NCBI GenBank assembly: GCA_937897325.1
Contig: CALCOY010000098.1
Location: forward strand, 1 to 64,000
Reading direction: 5' to 3'
Length of the DNA: 64,000 nucleotides
From: an uncultured Shimia sp.
GTDB taxonomy: Bacteria > Pseudomonadota > Alphaproteobacteria > Rhodobacterales > Rhodobacteraceae
Part shown: one piece after another, positions 43,701-51,577 of the stretch
Position numbering within the stretch: the first letter of the stretch is position 1
Layout: each line of letters starts with the position of its first letter
The notes under the pieces: model-generated
What the model saw: only the letters and a program-made list of their open reading frames with translations
The model's database searches: none
What the model was told of the DNA's origin: nothing
Translations under genes and position numbers: made by a program

Positions 43701-45117
43701 CTCCTATCATGCTGATCTCGGCGCGCGGAACCGTCGGTTGCGCGTGCATTACCTCTTGGAACCGGGCTGGCGGGCAGACAATGCCATCCAAGGGTTGGGC
43801 CGGACAAACCGCACCAATCAGGCGCAACCGCCGCTCTTTCGACCCTGCGCGACGGATGTCAAAGGCGAAAAGCGATTCCTGTCGACCATTGCCCGACGGC
43901 TCGACACGCTGGGCGCGATCACCAAAGGTCAACGGGAGACCGGCGGCCAGAACATGTTTCGCGCCGAAGACAATCTTGAAAGCGCTTATGCCCGCAAAGC
44001 TCTGCGCAACTTCTTCTGGGACCTGACCAAGGGCCGGATTGTAGCCTGTTCCCAGACCGCCTTTGAACAGATGACAGGGCTCTCGCTTTGCGATGAAGAC
44101 GGCACGCTGAAAGAGCAGCTCCCACCAATACAACAGTTTCTGAACCGGTGCTTGGCCCTGCGCGTGGATATGCAAGATGCGATCTTTGAGTGCTTTGGTG
44201 ACATCCTGGCGGCGATCATTGACGAAGCGATTGCTGCGGGCACCTACGAGGTCGGACTTGAAACACTGCAAGCCGAGAAGTTTGAAATCATCGATCGCAA
44301 GACGATCTATGAACATGCAGCCACCGGGGCGACCGCAACGGCGCTCACGATCGAACGGACAGATCGCAATCAGCCTTTCACCCTAGAGCAGGTCAAAGAC
44401 CTAGCCGCTGAAAGAGACAGCGTCCGCCTGATGCTCAACAAAACGTCGGGACGCGCTGCTGTGGTCGTGCCCGCAACCAGCCTTATGACAGAGCAGGGTG
44501 AACCCATCGCGCGCCTAGAGTTGCTGCGTCCCATGGGTGATGAACGTATGCTGGAGCTTGAGCTCAAAAACTCACACTGGGACGATGCGTCTGACACTGC
44601 GTTCGCCAGAGCATGGGAGGCGGAAGTCGCTTCGATCCCGGAATTTACGATCTCCAAGCTTACCTTGGTGTCGGGACTCCTCTTGCCGATCTGGGATCGT
44701 TTACCAATCGACAATATGCGGATCAACCGCTTGCAGACGGAAGATGGCGAACGGGCCCTGGGCCGTCTGGTGACACAAGAACAGCTGGCGCAGCTCTATG
44801 CGGCGCTTGGCCTTGACCACACCATCGAACTCTCACCTCAAGATGTCCGCGAAGCGGTCATTGACCGGGGTCAAAGCATCCACCTCTCCTCTGGGCTCAG
44901 CCTGCGCCGGTCACGCGTGATGAGCGCCTATCGTCTTGAGCTCATCGGAGCGTCCCCAAGCGCTCTGCCGGCCATGAAAGCCAGGGGTTGTTTTACCGAG
45001 ATCATTCAGTGGAAAACCCGTCTCTTCGTTCCCTTCGACACGGATGCTGTTCTCACGGCCCTGCTCGAGGCCCACAAAGTCGTCGCCAAACCCGACCAAT
45101 CTCGGTGGGCGGCATGA
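40741..45117 (+). CDS. strawberry-notch family helicase with methyltransferase domain
   Basis: Encodes 1458 residues. An N-terminal region to about 130 is followed by an N6-adenine-type methyltransferase: SAM motif VLEPSAGTG near 144-152 and catalytic NPPF at 212-215. The second half is a superfamily 2 helicase: motif I GDGTGCGKGRQ at about 504-514, DEAH at about 617-620, and GLGRTNRTNQAQPP late in the protein, the strawberry-notch hallmark. Such proteins are widespread on alphaproteobacterial plasmids; their job is not established, but DNA modification coupled to translocation during transfer or defence is plausible. The stop overlaps the primase start (ATGA). Confidence 0.88.
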   Translation: MKQPLRSTSKPAENIARKADLLLAAAQVLLPSFERGTPIETSILRNAMEDAFGADDTSGQWVWKDAYNACEAAQILLLTKFGSALIKRATSPQNLIGIYTKIASLSPSHTRRSETSQKLQQFSTPLPLAAVAAHAAGLHRGDVVLEPSAGTGLLAIHASLAGSTSLHLNELDPLRAALLERLFPAATVTKLDASAIHDRLGRSVEPSVILMNPPFSASPRVDGKHKGAIAAHILSALARLRPGGRLVAISGANFAPAHSLYRSAFDRIAQTGRVQFSAPVSGKAYARHGTTTETRLTVIDKIDGGNASDQSVFHTQIDTSEELLQRLLENCPQRAHVRSHAVVSKVENPALSSLLKDAKAKARAVAAVKAQHPFDRTEAREVSYAPKDWTAQTSAKLNSALYEGYNVQSIAIERAKAHPTALVQSAAMASVAPPVPSHRPLLPKDILEEGLLSDAQVETVIYAGEAHAQHLQSWFCVDPETDRLVAAEAESDGAFQLRKGWFLGDGTGCGKGRQVAGIILDNWMRGRRRAVWISKSDKLIEDAVRDWTALGGRSSDIIPLSRFKQGSDIRLDQGILFVTYATLRTSERQHGETVKASRLDQVADWLGADFDGVIAFDEAHAMANAAGEKAKEGGRGEKQASQQGLAGLKLQDRVPDARIVYVSATGATVVGNLAYASRLGLWATGDFPFATREQFVADMEAGGIAAMEIISRDLKALGLYLARSLSYEGVEYEMLVHALTSAQREIYDSYADAFQIIHSNLEAALEASGITSDEGTLNVQAKSAARSAFESNKQRFFNHLITAMKCPTVIKSIEADLEAGHSAVLQIVSTSEALMERRLAQIPVSEWGDLHVDVTPREYVLDYLMHSFPTQLFEPFTDEDGNLKSRPARDQDGHPIECRDAAEKRDALIEHLGALAPVQGALDQVIWHFGKEMVAEVTGRSRRIVTTQDGRQKVENRPASSNLGETQAFMDDRKRILIFSDAGGTGRSYHADLGARNRRLRVHYLLEPGWRADNAIQGLGRTNRTNQAQPPLFRPCATDVKGEKRFLSTIARRLDTLGAITKGQRETGGQNMFRAEDNLESAYARKALRNFFWDLTKGRIVACSQTAFEQMTGLSLCDEDGTLKEQLPPIQQFLNRCLALRVDMQDAIFECFGDILAAIIDEAIAAGTYEVGLETLQAEKFEIIDRKTIYEHAATGATATALTIERTDRNQPFTLEQVKDLAAERDSVRLMLNKTSGRAAVVVPATSLMTEQGEPIARLELLRPMGDERMLELELKNSHWDDASDTAFARAWEAEVASIPEFTISKLTLVSGLLLPIWDRLPIDNMRINRLQTEDGERALGRLVTQEQLAQLYAALGLDHTIELSPQDVREAVIDRGQSIHLSSGLSLRRSRVMSAYRLELIGASPSALPAMKARGCFTEIIQWKTRLFVPFDTDAVLTALLEAHKVVAKPDQSRWAA

Positions 45118-46166
45118 GAGGTATTGATCCAAAACAGATTGGCGCGGTGGCTGAGGATCTGGCCCGCGACACGGAAGCCTTCTGCCGTCATTTCTTCCCG
45201 AATGGCCGCAGGACGGGCAATTACTGGCAAATGGGGGACGTGACCGGCGCGGCCGGTAAGAGCCTTTCCATTCGGTTGAGATCCAAGGGAGGCCGGGCTG
45301 CCGGGAAATGGACTGATCATGCGACAGGCGAGTATGGCGATTTGCTCGATCTCTTGCGGGCGCATCTTGATCCCATCGGCTGGCCCGCGCTTCTTGAGCG
45401 TGCAACTGACTTCCTTGGGCAAACACCTTTGGAAACCGGCAAACCACCCAAGACGCAACAACGCCGCCGACCCTCTCAAAATCGCGCGGAAGCCGGACAA
45501 AAGCTGTTTGGATATGGCAAACCTATCTCGGGAACCTTGGCGGAAGCCTATCTGATACGTCGTGGCATCACACGGCGCGACCCGACCCTACGGTTCCATC
45601 CAAGTGCCTATCTGCTGTCTGACAGCGGTCAGCGCATGGCCTATCCCGCACTCCTCGCCAGCATCACCGACAACACGGGCAAAGTCACGGGCTGCTCTCG
45701 GATTTTCCTCGATCCTTTTGGTGGTCTGGCAAAGATCGAGGCTCCGAAACGTGTCCTTGGGAACCTCCATGGTAACGGCATTCGGATTGGACCCTGGCAA
45801 CAGGCGCGCGATCTCATTGTCGGCGAAGGTCTCGAAAACACGCTTTCCGTTGGTATGGCCTTTCCCACCGCCGCGCTTGTCTCCTGCCTAACGGCCAATC
45901 ACATGGCGGCGTTCATCTGGCCGTCTTCTGTCCGGCGTCTTTGGATTGCTCATGACAACGATGTGGCAGGTCTGCGCGGTGCGGAGGCATTGAGATCGCG
46001 GTTCGAAGCAGAGCAAGGCCAAGCGGTGTTGCTGTGCCCGGTCCGAGACGATTTCAACACTGACCTGATCGCAGAGGGGGTAACGGCACTTCGGCATCGT
46101 CTGTCGGCTTTCGTATCCGCCCAAATCTCAGGACATGATCTGTGGCCAGATGAGCAGGCGGCCTAA
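45114..46166 (+). CDS. Toprim-domain primase-like protein (DUF7146 type)
   Basis: Encodes 350 residues, the ATG overlapping the helicase stop. The N-terminal part has features of a DnaG-like zinc/CHC2-derived region (AFCRHFFPNGRRTGNYWQMG, KWTDHATGEYGDLLDLL). A Toprim domain is formed by ARDLIVGEGLENTLSVG (Glu) and LWIAHDNDVAGLRGAE (two Asp), the metal-binding pattern of primases. Together with the helicase gene it may prime the complementary strand after transfer. An in-frame upstream extension inside the helicase gene is rejected. Confidence 0.82.
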   Translation: MRGIDPKQIGAVAEDLARDTEAFCRHFFPNGRRTGNYWQMGDVTGAAGKSLSIRLRSKGGRAAGKWTDHATGEYGDLLDLLRAHLDPIGWPALLERATDFLGQTPLETGKPPKTQQRRRPSQNRAEAGQKLFGYGKPISGTLAEAYLIRRGITRRDPTLRFHPSAYLLSDSGQRMAYPALLASITDNTGKVTGCSRIFLDPFGGLAKIEAPKRVLGNLHGNGIRIGPWQQARDLIVGEGLENTLSVGMAFPTAALVSCLTANHMAAFIWPSSVRRLWIAHDNDVAGLRGAEALRSRFEAEQGQAVLLCPVRDDFNTDLIAEGVTALRHRLSAFVSAQISGHDLWPDEQAA

Positions 46167-46465
46167 AGGAGGGAGAAAGCTCCTTCGCGGTCCTGGGAGA
46201 TGTGGCCCGCCCTGCCCCGTTTGGATTCCTGGGTCGATGAACCAGCGGGTCGGGCGCAGAGGCGCCCTTGGCCCAACCACAACACGGGGATCCCCGAAAA
46301 TTTCCCCGGCGGGCGCGCCCGCCTCCTCGCGGATCAAATTTGCGGGGACCCCGCGTCCTCCGCTTTGCTCCGGCCCTTGCGGGTGTGGTTGCGCCGCCGC
46401 CGGTCCTGTTATCGCCCCATCCAAATCGGATCAGGACGAGACCCAAATCAAAAGGACCACAAACG
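46167..46465 (+). promoter_or_regulatory. long GC-rich leader before the DUF2493 gene
   Basis: Starts with AAAGGAGGGAGAAAGCTCCTT, which can fold as a hairpin, and continues with many GGG/CCC runs. It encodes no recognisable protein. It is the third purine-rich structured leader of the backbone, after 36780 and 40655. Confidence 0.4.
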
Positions 46466-47380
46466 ATGACCCTCCACGCTCCTCTCGACAGCCAGACATC
46501 GAGCCCCACGGCCCACGCGCTTGAGACCCTTGCCCTTCATGGTGCAACGCCCCCGGAAGATGAAACCGACCACCGCACCCTGCCCGACCCAGATCAAACC
46601 GCATGCGCCATCAAATCCATGGTCGAGGCAACCTATATGCTCCTCGCTGACACGCAGCTCGAGGACGATCTCGAAGAGCTCCTATGGTCGCTCACCAATA
46701 TCTTCCATCGGCGTCTTGGCATAATCAAACGCCGACTTGATGAAAACGAGACTGAACAACGCCAGCTCATGCGCGAACAGGATGGATCTGAAGTGAAGAG
46801 CCTTGAGCTGGAGCGCCAAATCGCGCGAGGTCAAAAGCTGATCGATCACCGTGACGCCTATGAAGCGATGCGAGATCACGCGGTGGAACAGTTCAAAGTC
46901 GAAACCGGATCGGTCTGGTTGCCACGAACAGGGTCCCGGACGTCCAACAAGGGACTGACCGCTTCGGTCATCGACAGCCGTAACTTCATCTCTGCAGAGC
47001 GCCGCAAGAAGAACGAGGTCCACTGCCCAGACGGCACGCGGATCGCATTTACAGGCGGTGACTACCAGGACCACGAGACGATTTGGCATGTGCTCGATCA
47101 GACCCGGGCGAAATACCCTGACATGATCCTCCTACATGGTGGCACGCCTAAGGGCGCAGAGCATATCGCAAGTCTCTGGGCTGAGAACCGAGGCGTCTCG
47201 CAAGTGGTCTTCAAGCCCGATTGGGCCGCACATAACAAGGCCGCACCGTTCAAGCGCAATGACAAACTGCTGGACGCGATGCCCAAGGGCGTCATTGCTT
47301 GCCCCGGATCAGGCATCACTGACAACCTCGTGGACAAAGCCCGCAAGCTGGGCATTCCGATCAAGCGGGTCGGGAGCTAA
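46466..47380 (+). CDS. DUF2493 (YspA/SLOG-like) protein
   Basis: Encodes 304 residues from the ATG at 46466. The N-terminal 150 residues are acidic and helical (LEDDLEELLWSLTNIFHRRL, a possible coiled coil near 100-130). The C-terminal domain, RIAFTGGDYQDHETIWHVLD, LLHGGTPKGAEHIASLWAE and VVFKPDWAAHNKAAPFKRND, is DUF2493, a Rossmann-like SLOG fold that may bind a nucleotide or nucleic-acid ligand. It commonly follows the Toprim gene on alphaproteobacterial plasmids. Function unknown; SLOG proteins often sense or cut nucleotide signals. Confidence 0.82.
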   Translation: MTLHAPLDSQTSSPTAHALETLALHGATPPEDETDHRTLPDPDQTACAIKSMVEATYMLLADTQLEDDLEELLWSLTNIFHRRLGIIKRRLDENETEQRQLMREQDGSEVKSLELERQIARGQKLIDHRDAYEAMRDHAVEQFKVETGSVWLPRTGSRTSNKGLTASVIDSRNFISAERRKKNEVHCPDGTRIAFTGGDYQDHETIWHVLDQTRAKYPDMILLHGGTPKGAEHIASLWAENRGVSQVVFKPDWAAHNKAAPFKRNDKLLDAMPKGVIACPGSGITDNLVDKARKLGIPIKRVGS

Positions 47381-47388
47381 CGCTCCCG
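47371..47388. terminator. hairpin between convergent genes
   Basis: CGGGAGC-TAAC-GCTCCCG forms a 7-bp stem over the DUF2493 stop codon and the 3' end of the opposing small gene. It probably serves both directions. Confidence 0.55.
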
Positions 47389-47592
47389 ATTTCGGGTTCC
47401 TTTGGCTCTCTTCTTCACGGGGGAGCTAGCAGGATCTGCGATCTCGCCAAGCACGGAGAGCTCGCTCAGCACATCCACAGGATCGCGCGCCAAAGCGTCA
47501 GTGACATACTTGCGTAAGCTATCGCTGGTCTCAGGATTGTTCTTAAGCTCTGCGAGCCGCAGCAAAGCGTGTTTCAGGTCCTGGCTTGCCAT
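47377..47592 (-). CDS. small helical protein
   Basis: Encodes 71 residues from the ATG at 47592 (a GTG at 47625 would add 11). It reads MASQDLKHALLRLAELKNNP then SDSLRKYVTDALARDPVDVL, a helical protein with a basic C-terminal tail (KKRAKGTRNRER). It diverges from the dot operon, with a copy of the repeated operator motif at 47645 between them, so it could be a small regulator. Family unknown. Confidence 0.5.
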   Translation of the reverse strand: MASQDLKHALLRLAELKNNPETSDSLRKYVTDALARDPVDVLSELSVLGEIADPASSPVKKRAKGTRNRER

Positions 47593-47644
47593 CAAATACG
47601 TTCTCAGTTGACGCGCGAAAAACACTCTGGTTTATCATCATACA

Positions 47645-47664
47645 TAACGTTACATATAACGATA
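47645..47664. promoter_or_regulatory. TAACGTTA/TAACGATA repeat (copy 5) before dotD
   Basis: TAACGTTA at 47645 and TAACGATA at 47657 have the same 12-bp spacing as the copies at 25707 and 30715. It lies between the small gene on the minus strand and dotDCB, 60 bases before the dotD start. Confidence 0.6.
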
Positions 47665-47723
47665 TAAAAGGGCGCGTGAGACAAAAGTGATGTCAGCCCG
47701 AATGTAATGAGGCGGGTTTGGCA

Positions 47724-48230
47724 ATGATGCGAATTGTGCTTGTTTTAGCGCTTGGAGGACTGAGCTCCTGTACGACTGCAACGCCGGAAAGCGCACCGTC
47801 GGTTTCAAGCTTGGTCGAGCAACAGACGTTCGATATCAACCGTGAGGTCGCAGATGCTGGGCTCTACAACGGTGTCCTCGAGCCCATCGCAATCCGGCAG
47901 GTGGTGATCCGTAACCCAGAGCACGTGACCGATGAGGAGCTGTTCCGGGTTGTGAATGCGGAGTTCACAGGAAAGATCGAAGACCTGGTCTCGATCATTG
48001 CGCGCGAAACAGGTTACCGCGTCATCGCGGATGGTGAAAAGCCAGGCGCGCCGATTGTGATCGTGCTCGTTCAACAGAATTTGCCCGCCATTGGTGCATT
48101 GCGCGAAGCGTTCCACCAGGCCAAGGGCCGCGCGAAAGTCTTTGTCGACCAATCTGCCAAGACCATGACGATCCACTACCGACGTCATGAAGCAAGCCCG
48201 GTCCCAGATCTGGAGGACCGCGAGATATGA
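47724..48230 (+). CDS. dotD: DotD/TraH-family type IVB secretion lipoprotein
   Basis: Encodes 168 residues from the ATG at 47724. A short signal peptide ends in a lipobox (LGGLSSC), so the protein should be an outer-membrane lipoprotein. The rest, with EDLVSIIARETGYRVIADGE and AKVFVDQSAKTMTIHYR, has the secretin-N-like fold of DotD (TraH in IncI plasmids), part of the core complex of Dot/Icm-type systems. Its stop overlaps the dotC start (ATGA). Confidence 0.8.
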   Translation: MMRIVLVLALGGLSSCTTATPESAPSVSSLVEQQTFDINREVADAGLYNGVLEPIAIRQVVIRNPEHVTDEELFRVVNAEFTGKIEDLVSIIARETGYRVIADGEKPGAPIVIVLVQQNLPAIGALREAFHQAKGRAKVFVDQSAKTMTIHYRRHEASPVPDLEDREI

Positions 48231-49126
48231 TCAAATGCCAAGTGAAGCACACCGTCGTTTTGATGGCGGCCTTCGTTTTATCAGCCTGTGAGACCTTGGA
48301 GCTCTTGAACGCGCCAGAAGACCTGCCGCCGCCCCCCATCGTGGTGGGTGGTCCCGATCAATATCGCAGCGACCGCGCCCCGGAAACCTTCTCTCAGTTT
48401 ACAGCGCGGGCACAACGCGGGAGTTTTGAAACTGAGATCGAAGAAGAGCGCTACGATCTCTTGCGTGACGCAGCCCTCTCCTACGCCGCTCAGGCCGGTT
48501 ATGAACGCCGCGTCTGGCAAATCATGCGCCAGCTTGAGGCCGATAGCCCAAAGCTGTCCCAGTCTTTTGATTTCAATCGTGTCGCCTATCGTGCGCCCCA
48601 GGAAACGGGTTACATCCTGCCGCCCGTTGTGTCTCGAGCCACGGCGGCCATCAATGTCGCAGAGAACGGTCGCTCGGCAGTTGCAGCGGACGAATACTAC
48701 CGCATCGAAATCCCAGGCCGCATCACCACCGTCGTGCCGACATGGCGGGACTATCTCGTCATTCCGCTAGAGGAGCCCGCCAGGCAGAACGACGATTTCT
48801 TGCCGCAGAACCGCGAAGAAAAACGGGTCTTCGCGAGGTTTGCGGCCGAGGGCTGGCAGGCCGGAGTTGAACAAGCTGACGAAGCACTGGCGCTGAATTT
48901 TGCCCGTCTGCGCCGCGACTACCTTGGGATGATCGAGTATCGCCGCATGGTGCAAGCGGGCCTCATAACCGAGATGATCATCCGGGATTCTGAGCGGCGG
49001 GCAACGGGTGCAGGTGAGGAACTCTTCATTGCGGAGCGCCGCGTTCAGATCATCAATGCTGCACGCTTTGTCCGAGACCCCTCAAAATGGCGTCCGCTAC
49101 AACGCCGTGTCGCCGTCATCAAATGA
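48227..49126 (+). CDS. dotC: DotC/TraI-family type IVB secretion lipoprotein
   Basis: Encodes 299 residues with a lipoprotein signal (VLMAAFVLSAC). Family blocks include RYDLLRDAALSYAAQAGYERR, TVVPTWRDYLVIP, then LPQNREEKRVFARFAAEGW and a C-terminal segment rich in Arg. DotC pairs with DotD to place the DotH secretin in the outer membrane. It is translationally coupled to dotD and dotB. Confidence 0.82.
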   Translation: MIKCQVKHTVVLMAAFVLSACETLELLNAPEDLPPPPIVVGGPDQYRSDRAPETFSQFTARAQRGSFETEIEEERYDLLRDAALSYAAQAGYERRVWQIMRQLEADSPKLSQSFDFNRVAYRAPQETGYILPPVVSRATAAINVAENGRSAVAADEYYRIEIPGRITTVVPTWRDYLVIPLEEPARQNDDFLPQNREEKRVFARFAAEGWQAGVEQADEALALNFARLRRDYLGMIEYRRMVQAGLITEMIIRDSERRATGAGEELFIAERRVQIINAARFVRDPSKWRPLQRRVAVIK

Positions 49127-50307
49127 TCGACCTGAACGCTCTTGTTCTCGAAGCGGATGATCCATCATCGCCAGAGGTGCGTCTTCTCAAATCTGAACCA
49201 CATCGGTTCGATACGGATCTGGAAGCTTTTGAGCATTTACTGGTGGCAGCGGCCCTCAAAGGCGCGTCGGACATCAATATCAGCGCTGATCTCCGCATCC
49301 GCGTGCAGATCCATGGCGAGCAGAAGTTCGCAACTAGACGACCGCTTCTTCTTCCGGAGGCGCAGTCTATGTTGGCTCATCTCTGGTCTGCCAATGACGC
49401 CATGTCTCTTGTCAGCGCGGGCCGCGCACTGGACTTTTCATATGAGAAGAAAGTGGATCGCCGCCGTGCGCAACGTTTCCGCGTCAACGCCGTTGGCGAA
49501 CAGCGACATGGGACAAATGGTGTGCAAATCACCCTTCGCGTTTTGCCCGACACAACTCCGACCCTTGATGATGTTGGCTTAGAAGCCGAACTCCGCGATA
49601 AGCTCGAACCCACCAGTGGGATCATCGTCGTCGCAGGAGCTACGGGCCACGGCAAGTCGACGACAATGGCGGCTATGACACGTTGCCATCTTGAGAACGC
49701 ACCGCACTCTCGAAAGATCGTCGATCTTCAAGCGCCCATTGAATACACCTTCAGGGATATCGACACGGACGCGGCAGACACACCGTCATTCATCAGCCAG
49801 TCTGAAGTTGGCATCGGTCGCAACATTCCAAGCTTTGCTGAGGGCATTCGCGCTGCCATGCGCCGGGCGCCCGCGATCATCAACGTCGGAGAGAGTAGGG
49901 ATCGTGAGAGCATGGAGGCCTGTATCGAGGCCTGCCTCACTGGGCACCTCGTCAATACGACGACACATGCTGGCTCCATCGCAGAAGCGCTTAGGCGCAT
50001 GGCGTTCCTGTTTCCGCCAGAGGAGCAAGCCGCGCGCTCCTTCGATTTGATGACGTCCCTCAACCTTATCATCTGGCAACGGTTGGTGAAGCGGGCCGAC
50101 GGCAAAGGGCGTGTCGCGCTCAGGGAATATATGGTGTTCGACGAGAGGCTTCGCGCGAGGTTTCTGGAACGCCCAATCCTAGAGTGGGTTGGACTGGTCG
50201 ACGATATCTTTGCAGAAGCTGTTTGGGATGAGACGATTTTGGCGCGATCGAAAGCGCATTCGTTGGAGTTGTTGGCAAAGCAGGGATCTATAGTCGGGCA
50301 AAACTAG
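49123..50307 (+). CDS. dotB: DotB-family secretion ATPase
   Basis: Encodes 394 residues from the ATG overlapping the dotC stop (ATGA). It is a VirB11/PilT-type hexameric ATPase: an N-terminal domain with GASDINISADLRIRVQIHGE, Walker A GATGHGKST at 172-180, the Asp box near DLQAPIEYTF, Walker B replaced by AIINVGESRDRESME, and the His box GHLVNTTTHAGS. DotB (TraJ in IncI plasmids) powers assembly and DNA transfer. No other dot/icm genes follow, so the rest of the channel must be encoded elsewhere or has been lost. Confidence 0.85.
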   Translation: MIDLNALVLEADDPSSPEVRLLKSEPHRFDTDLEAFEHLLVAAALKGASDINISADLRIRVQIHGEQKFATRRPLLLPEAQSMLAHLWSANDAMSLVSAGRALDFSYEKKVDRRRAQRFRVNAVGEQRHGTNGVQITLRVLPDTTPTLDDVGLEAELRDKLEPTSGIIVVAGATGHGKSTTMAAMTRCHLENAPHSRKIVDLQAPIEYTFRDIDTDAADTPSFISQSEVGIGRNIPSFAEGIRAAMRRAPAIINVGESRDRESMEACIEACLTGHLVNTTTHAGSIAEALRRMAFLFPPEEQAARSFDLMTSLNLIIWQRLVKRADGKGRVALREYMVFDERLRARFLERPILEWVGLVDDIFAEAVWDETILARSKAHSLELLAKQGSIVGQN

Positions 50308-50481
50308 CAAACCACAGTGCTTTCTGTCTTCCCGCAATGAGAGAGCGAAAGGAATCGTTTGTGTAACGCCTTCGGGAGATGCTTTCCCGCGCGCTCGAAT
50401 TGTCCACGCTTCCGCAGTTGAGCTTAGCCATCACAATTCCGCAAATCGGTAGAAAATCCGCAGTAGGCCAATAGTATGCGG

Positions 50482-51018
50482 CTAGCTCGCGCCGCCGCTA
50501 AGCGAAATGCGATGCAGCACCCGCCGACCATCCAGGTGACGATGAAACATGGCCGCTGCGATATGCAACACCAAAAGGCCGCTGAGACCGACTGCGATCA
50601 GGTCATGTGCCTGGTCGGCGAACTGCGCGACTGGCACGTTCAGAGACAATGGAGGCAGCGGCACAAAACCGAAGAGGGTCACCGTAAACCCAAGTGCCGC
50701 GAGCTTTAGATATCCTGTGATCGGGAGCGCGAACAGGCACGCGTAGAGCGCGGTATGGGTGGCTGTGGCTGCGACGCGCAAAACTGGATTGTCGGACTTT
50801 GGCGGTGTGGGTGAACGCCAGCGGGCCGTAATCCTTGCCAGCGTCAGCAGAAACAGAAGCGCGCCGAGCGAGATGTGCGCCTGGACGAGCGCTTCGGCGA
50901 GGATTGGGCGCGGTTCGTAAAGTGCTACGTTCAGCAGGGCCAGCGTGATCTGGGCCGCGAGTAGCGCGACCGTTGTCCAATGGAGGATGCGTAGCGCAGG
51001 GCTATAGCGCGCTGTCAC
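50482..51018 (-). CDS. cytochrome b561-type membrane protein
   Basis: Encodes 178 residues with four membrane spans. Histidines suited to haem b binding occur in LRILHWTTVALL, VQAHISLGALLFLL, FADQAHDLIAVGL and VLHIAAAMFHRHL, the pattern of bacterial cytochrome b561. It overlaps the upstream haem-protein gene by ATGA. It probably passes electrons between the quinone pool and the partner periplasmic haem protein. Confidence 0.85.
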   Translation of the reverse strand: MTARYSPALRILHWTTVALLAAQITLALLNVALYEPRPILAEALVQAHISLGALLFLLTLARITARWRSPTPPKSDNPVLRVAATATHTALYACLFALPITGYLKLAALGFTVTLFGFVPLPPLSLNVPVAQFADQAHDLIAVGLSGLLVLHIAAAMFHRHLDGRRVLHRISLSGGAS

Positions 51019-51518
51019 TCGTGGGTGCCTTCGAGATAGGTATGCAGGTCGCAGGGGCTGCGCCCGCCGCGGTCACAGGTGAGGCGGGCCTCTCCTAGAG
51101 TAGGCGCGGCATCGAGGGACGGCTTGGTAAAGGTAAAATCCGTTTCCGCCGCGCGCGCGTGGCAGGAAAGGCAGGACGCCTGTGGCAGGGTCGCGAGGTT
51201 AACTGTGCCTTGCCCGTTGAAGGAGCCATAATGCCACTGCCCATCGACCTTTTGTTTGTGGAACACGGTGCTGAGGCTGCCGGGGCTGTAGTAGGTCTCC
51301 ATCAAGATCCGGGTGCCATCGGGCAGCGGCGCGCCTGCATCGGTCGCCGCCAGAACGTCCGGTGTCGTGAGCATCCGCCGGTACGTTCCGTCCGTGCGAT
51401 CCACTTGCGCGTAAGCGATAAAGGTCTCGCCGTAGCGATACGTGGGCGTCAGAGTCTCCGCCCAAACTGCGGCGGCCATGAGAATAGGCAGAGCAGCCAG
51501 CAGACAGTAGTCTCTCAT
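51015..51518 (-). CDS. periplasmic haem protein, cytochrome P460-like
   Basis: Encodes 167 residues from the ATG at 51518, giving a signal peptide (MRDYCLLAALPILMAAAVWA). One c-type haem site, CLSCH, lies at about residue 117. The fold before it, RYGETFIAYAQVDRTDGTYR then RILMETYYSPG, resembles the cytochrome P460 family, whose members oxidise hydroxylamine or related small molecules. The extra C-terminal Cys pair (LTCDRGGRSPCDL) may form a disulfide. Overlap with the b561 gene suggests a functional pair. Confidence 0.7.
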   Translation of the reverse strand: MRDYCLLAALPILMAAAVWAETLTPTYRYGETFIAYAQVDRTDGTYRRMLTTPDVLAATDAGAPLPDGTRILMETYYSPGSLSTVFHKQKVDGQWHYGSFNGQGTVNLATLPQASCLSCHARAAETDFTFTKPSLDAAPTLGEARLTCDRGGRSPCDLHTYLEGTHE

Positions 51519-51577
51519 CTTGCGTCCTTTCGATATCGAGCGCGCCGCCCGGCGAGGGAACCGAGCGGCGCTGAGGT

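Noticed and set aside
43204-44316. 370-residue minus-strand frame inside the strawberry-notch gene
   Set aside because: It is antisense to a well-supported helicase domain and matches no family.
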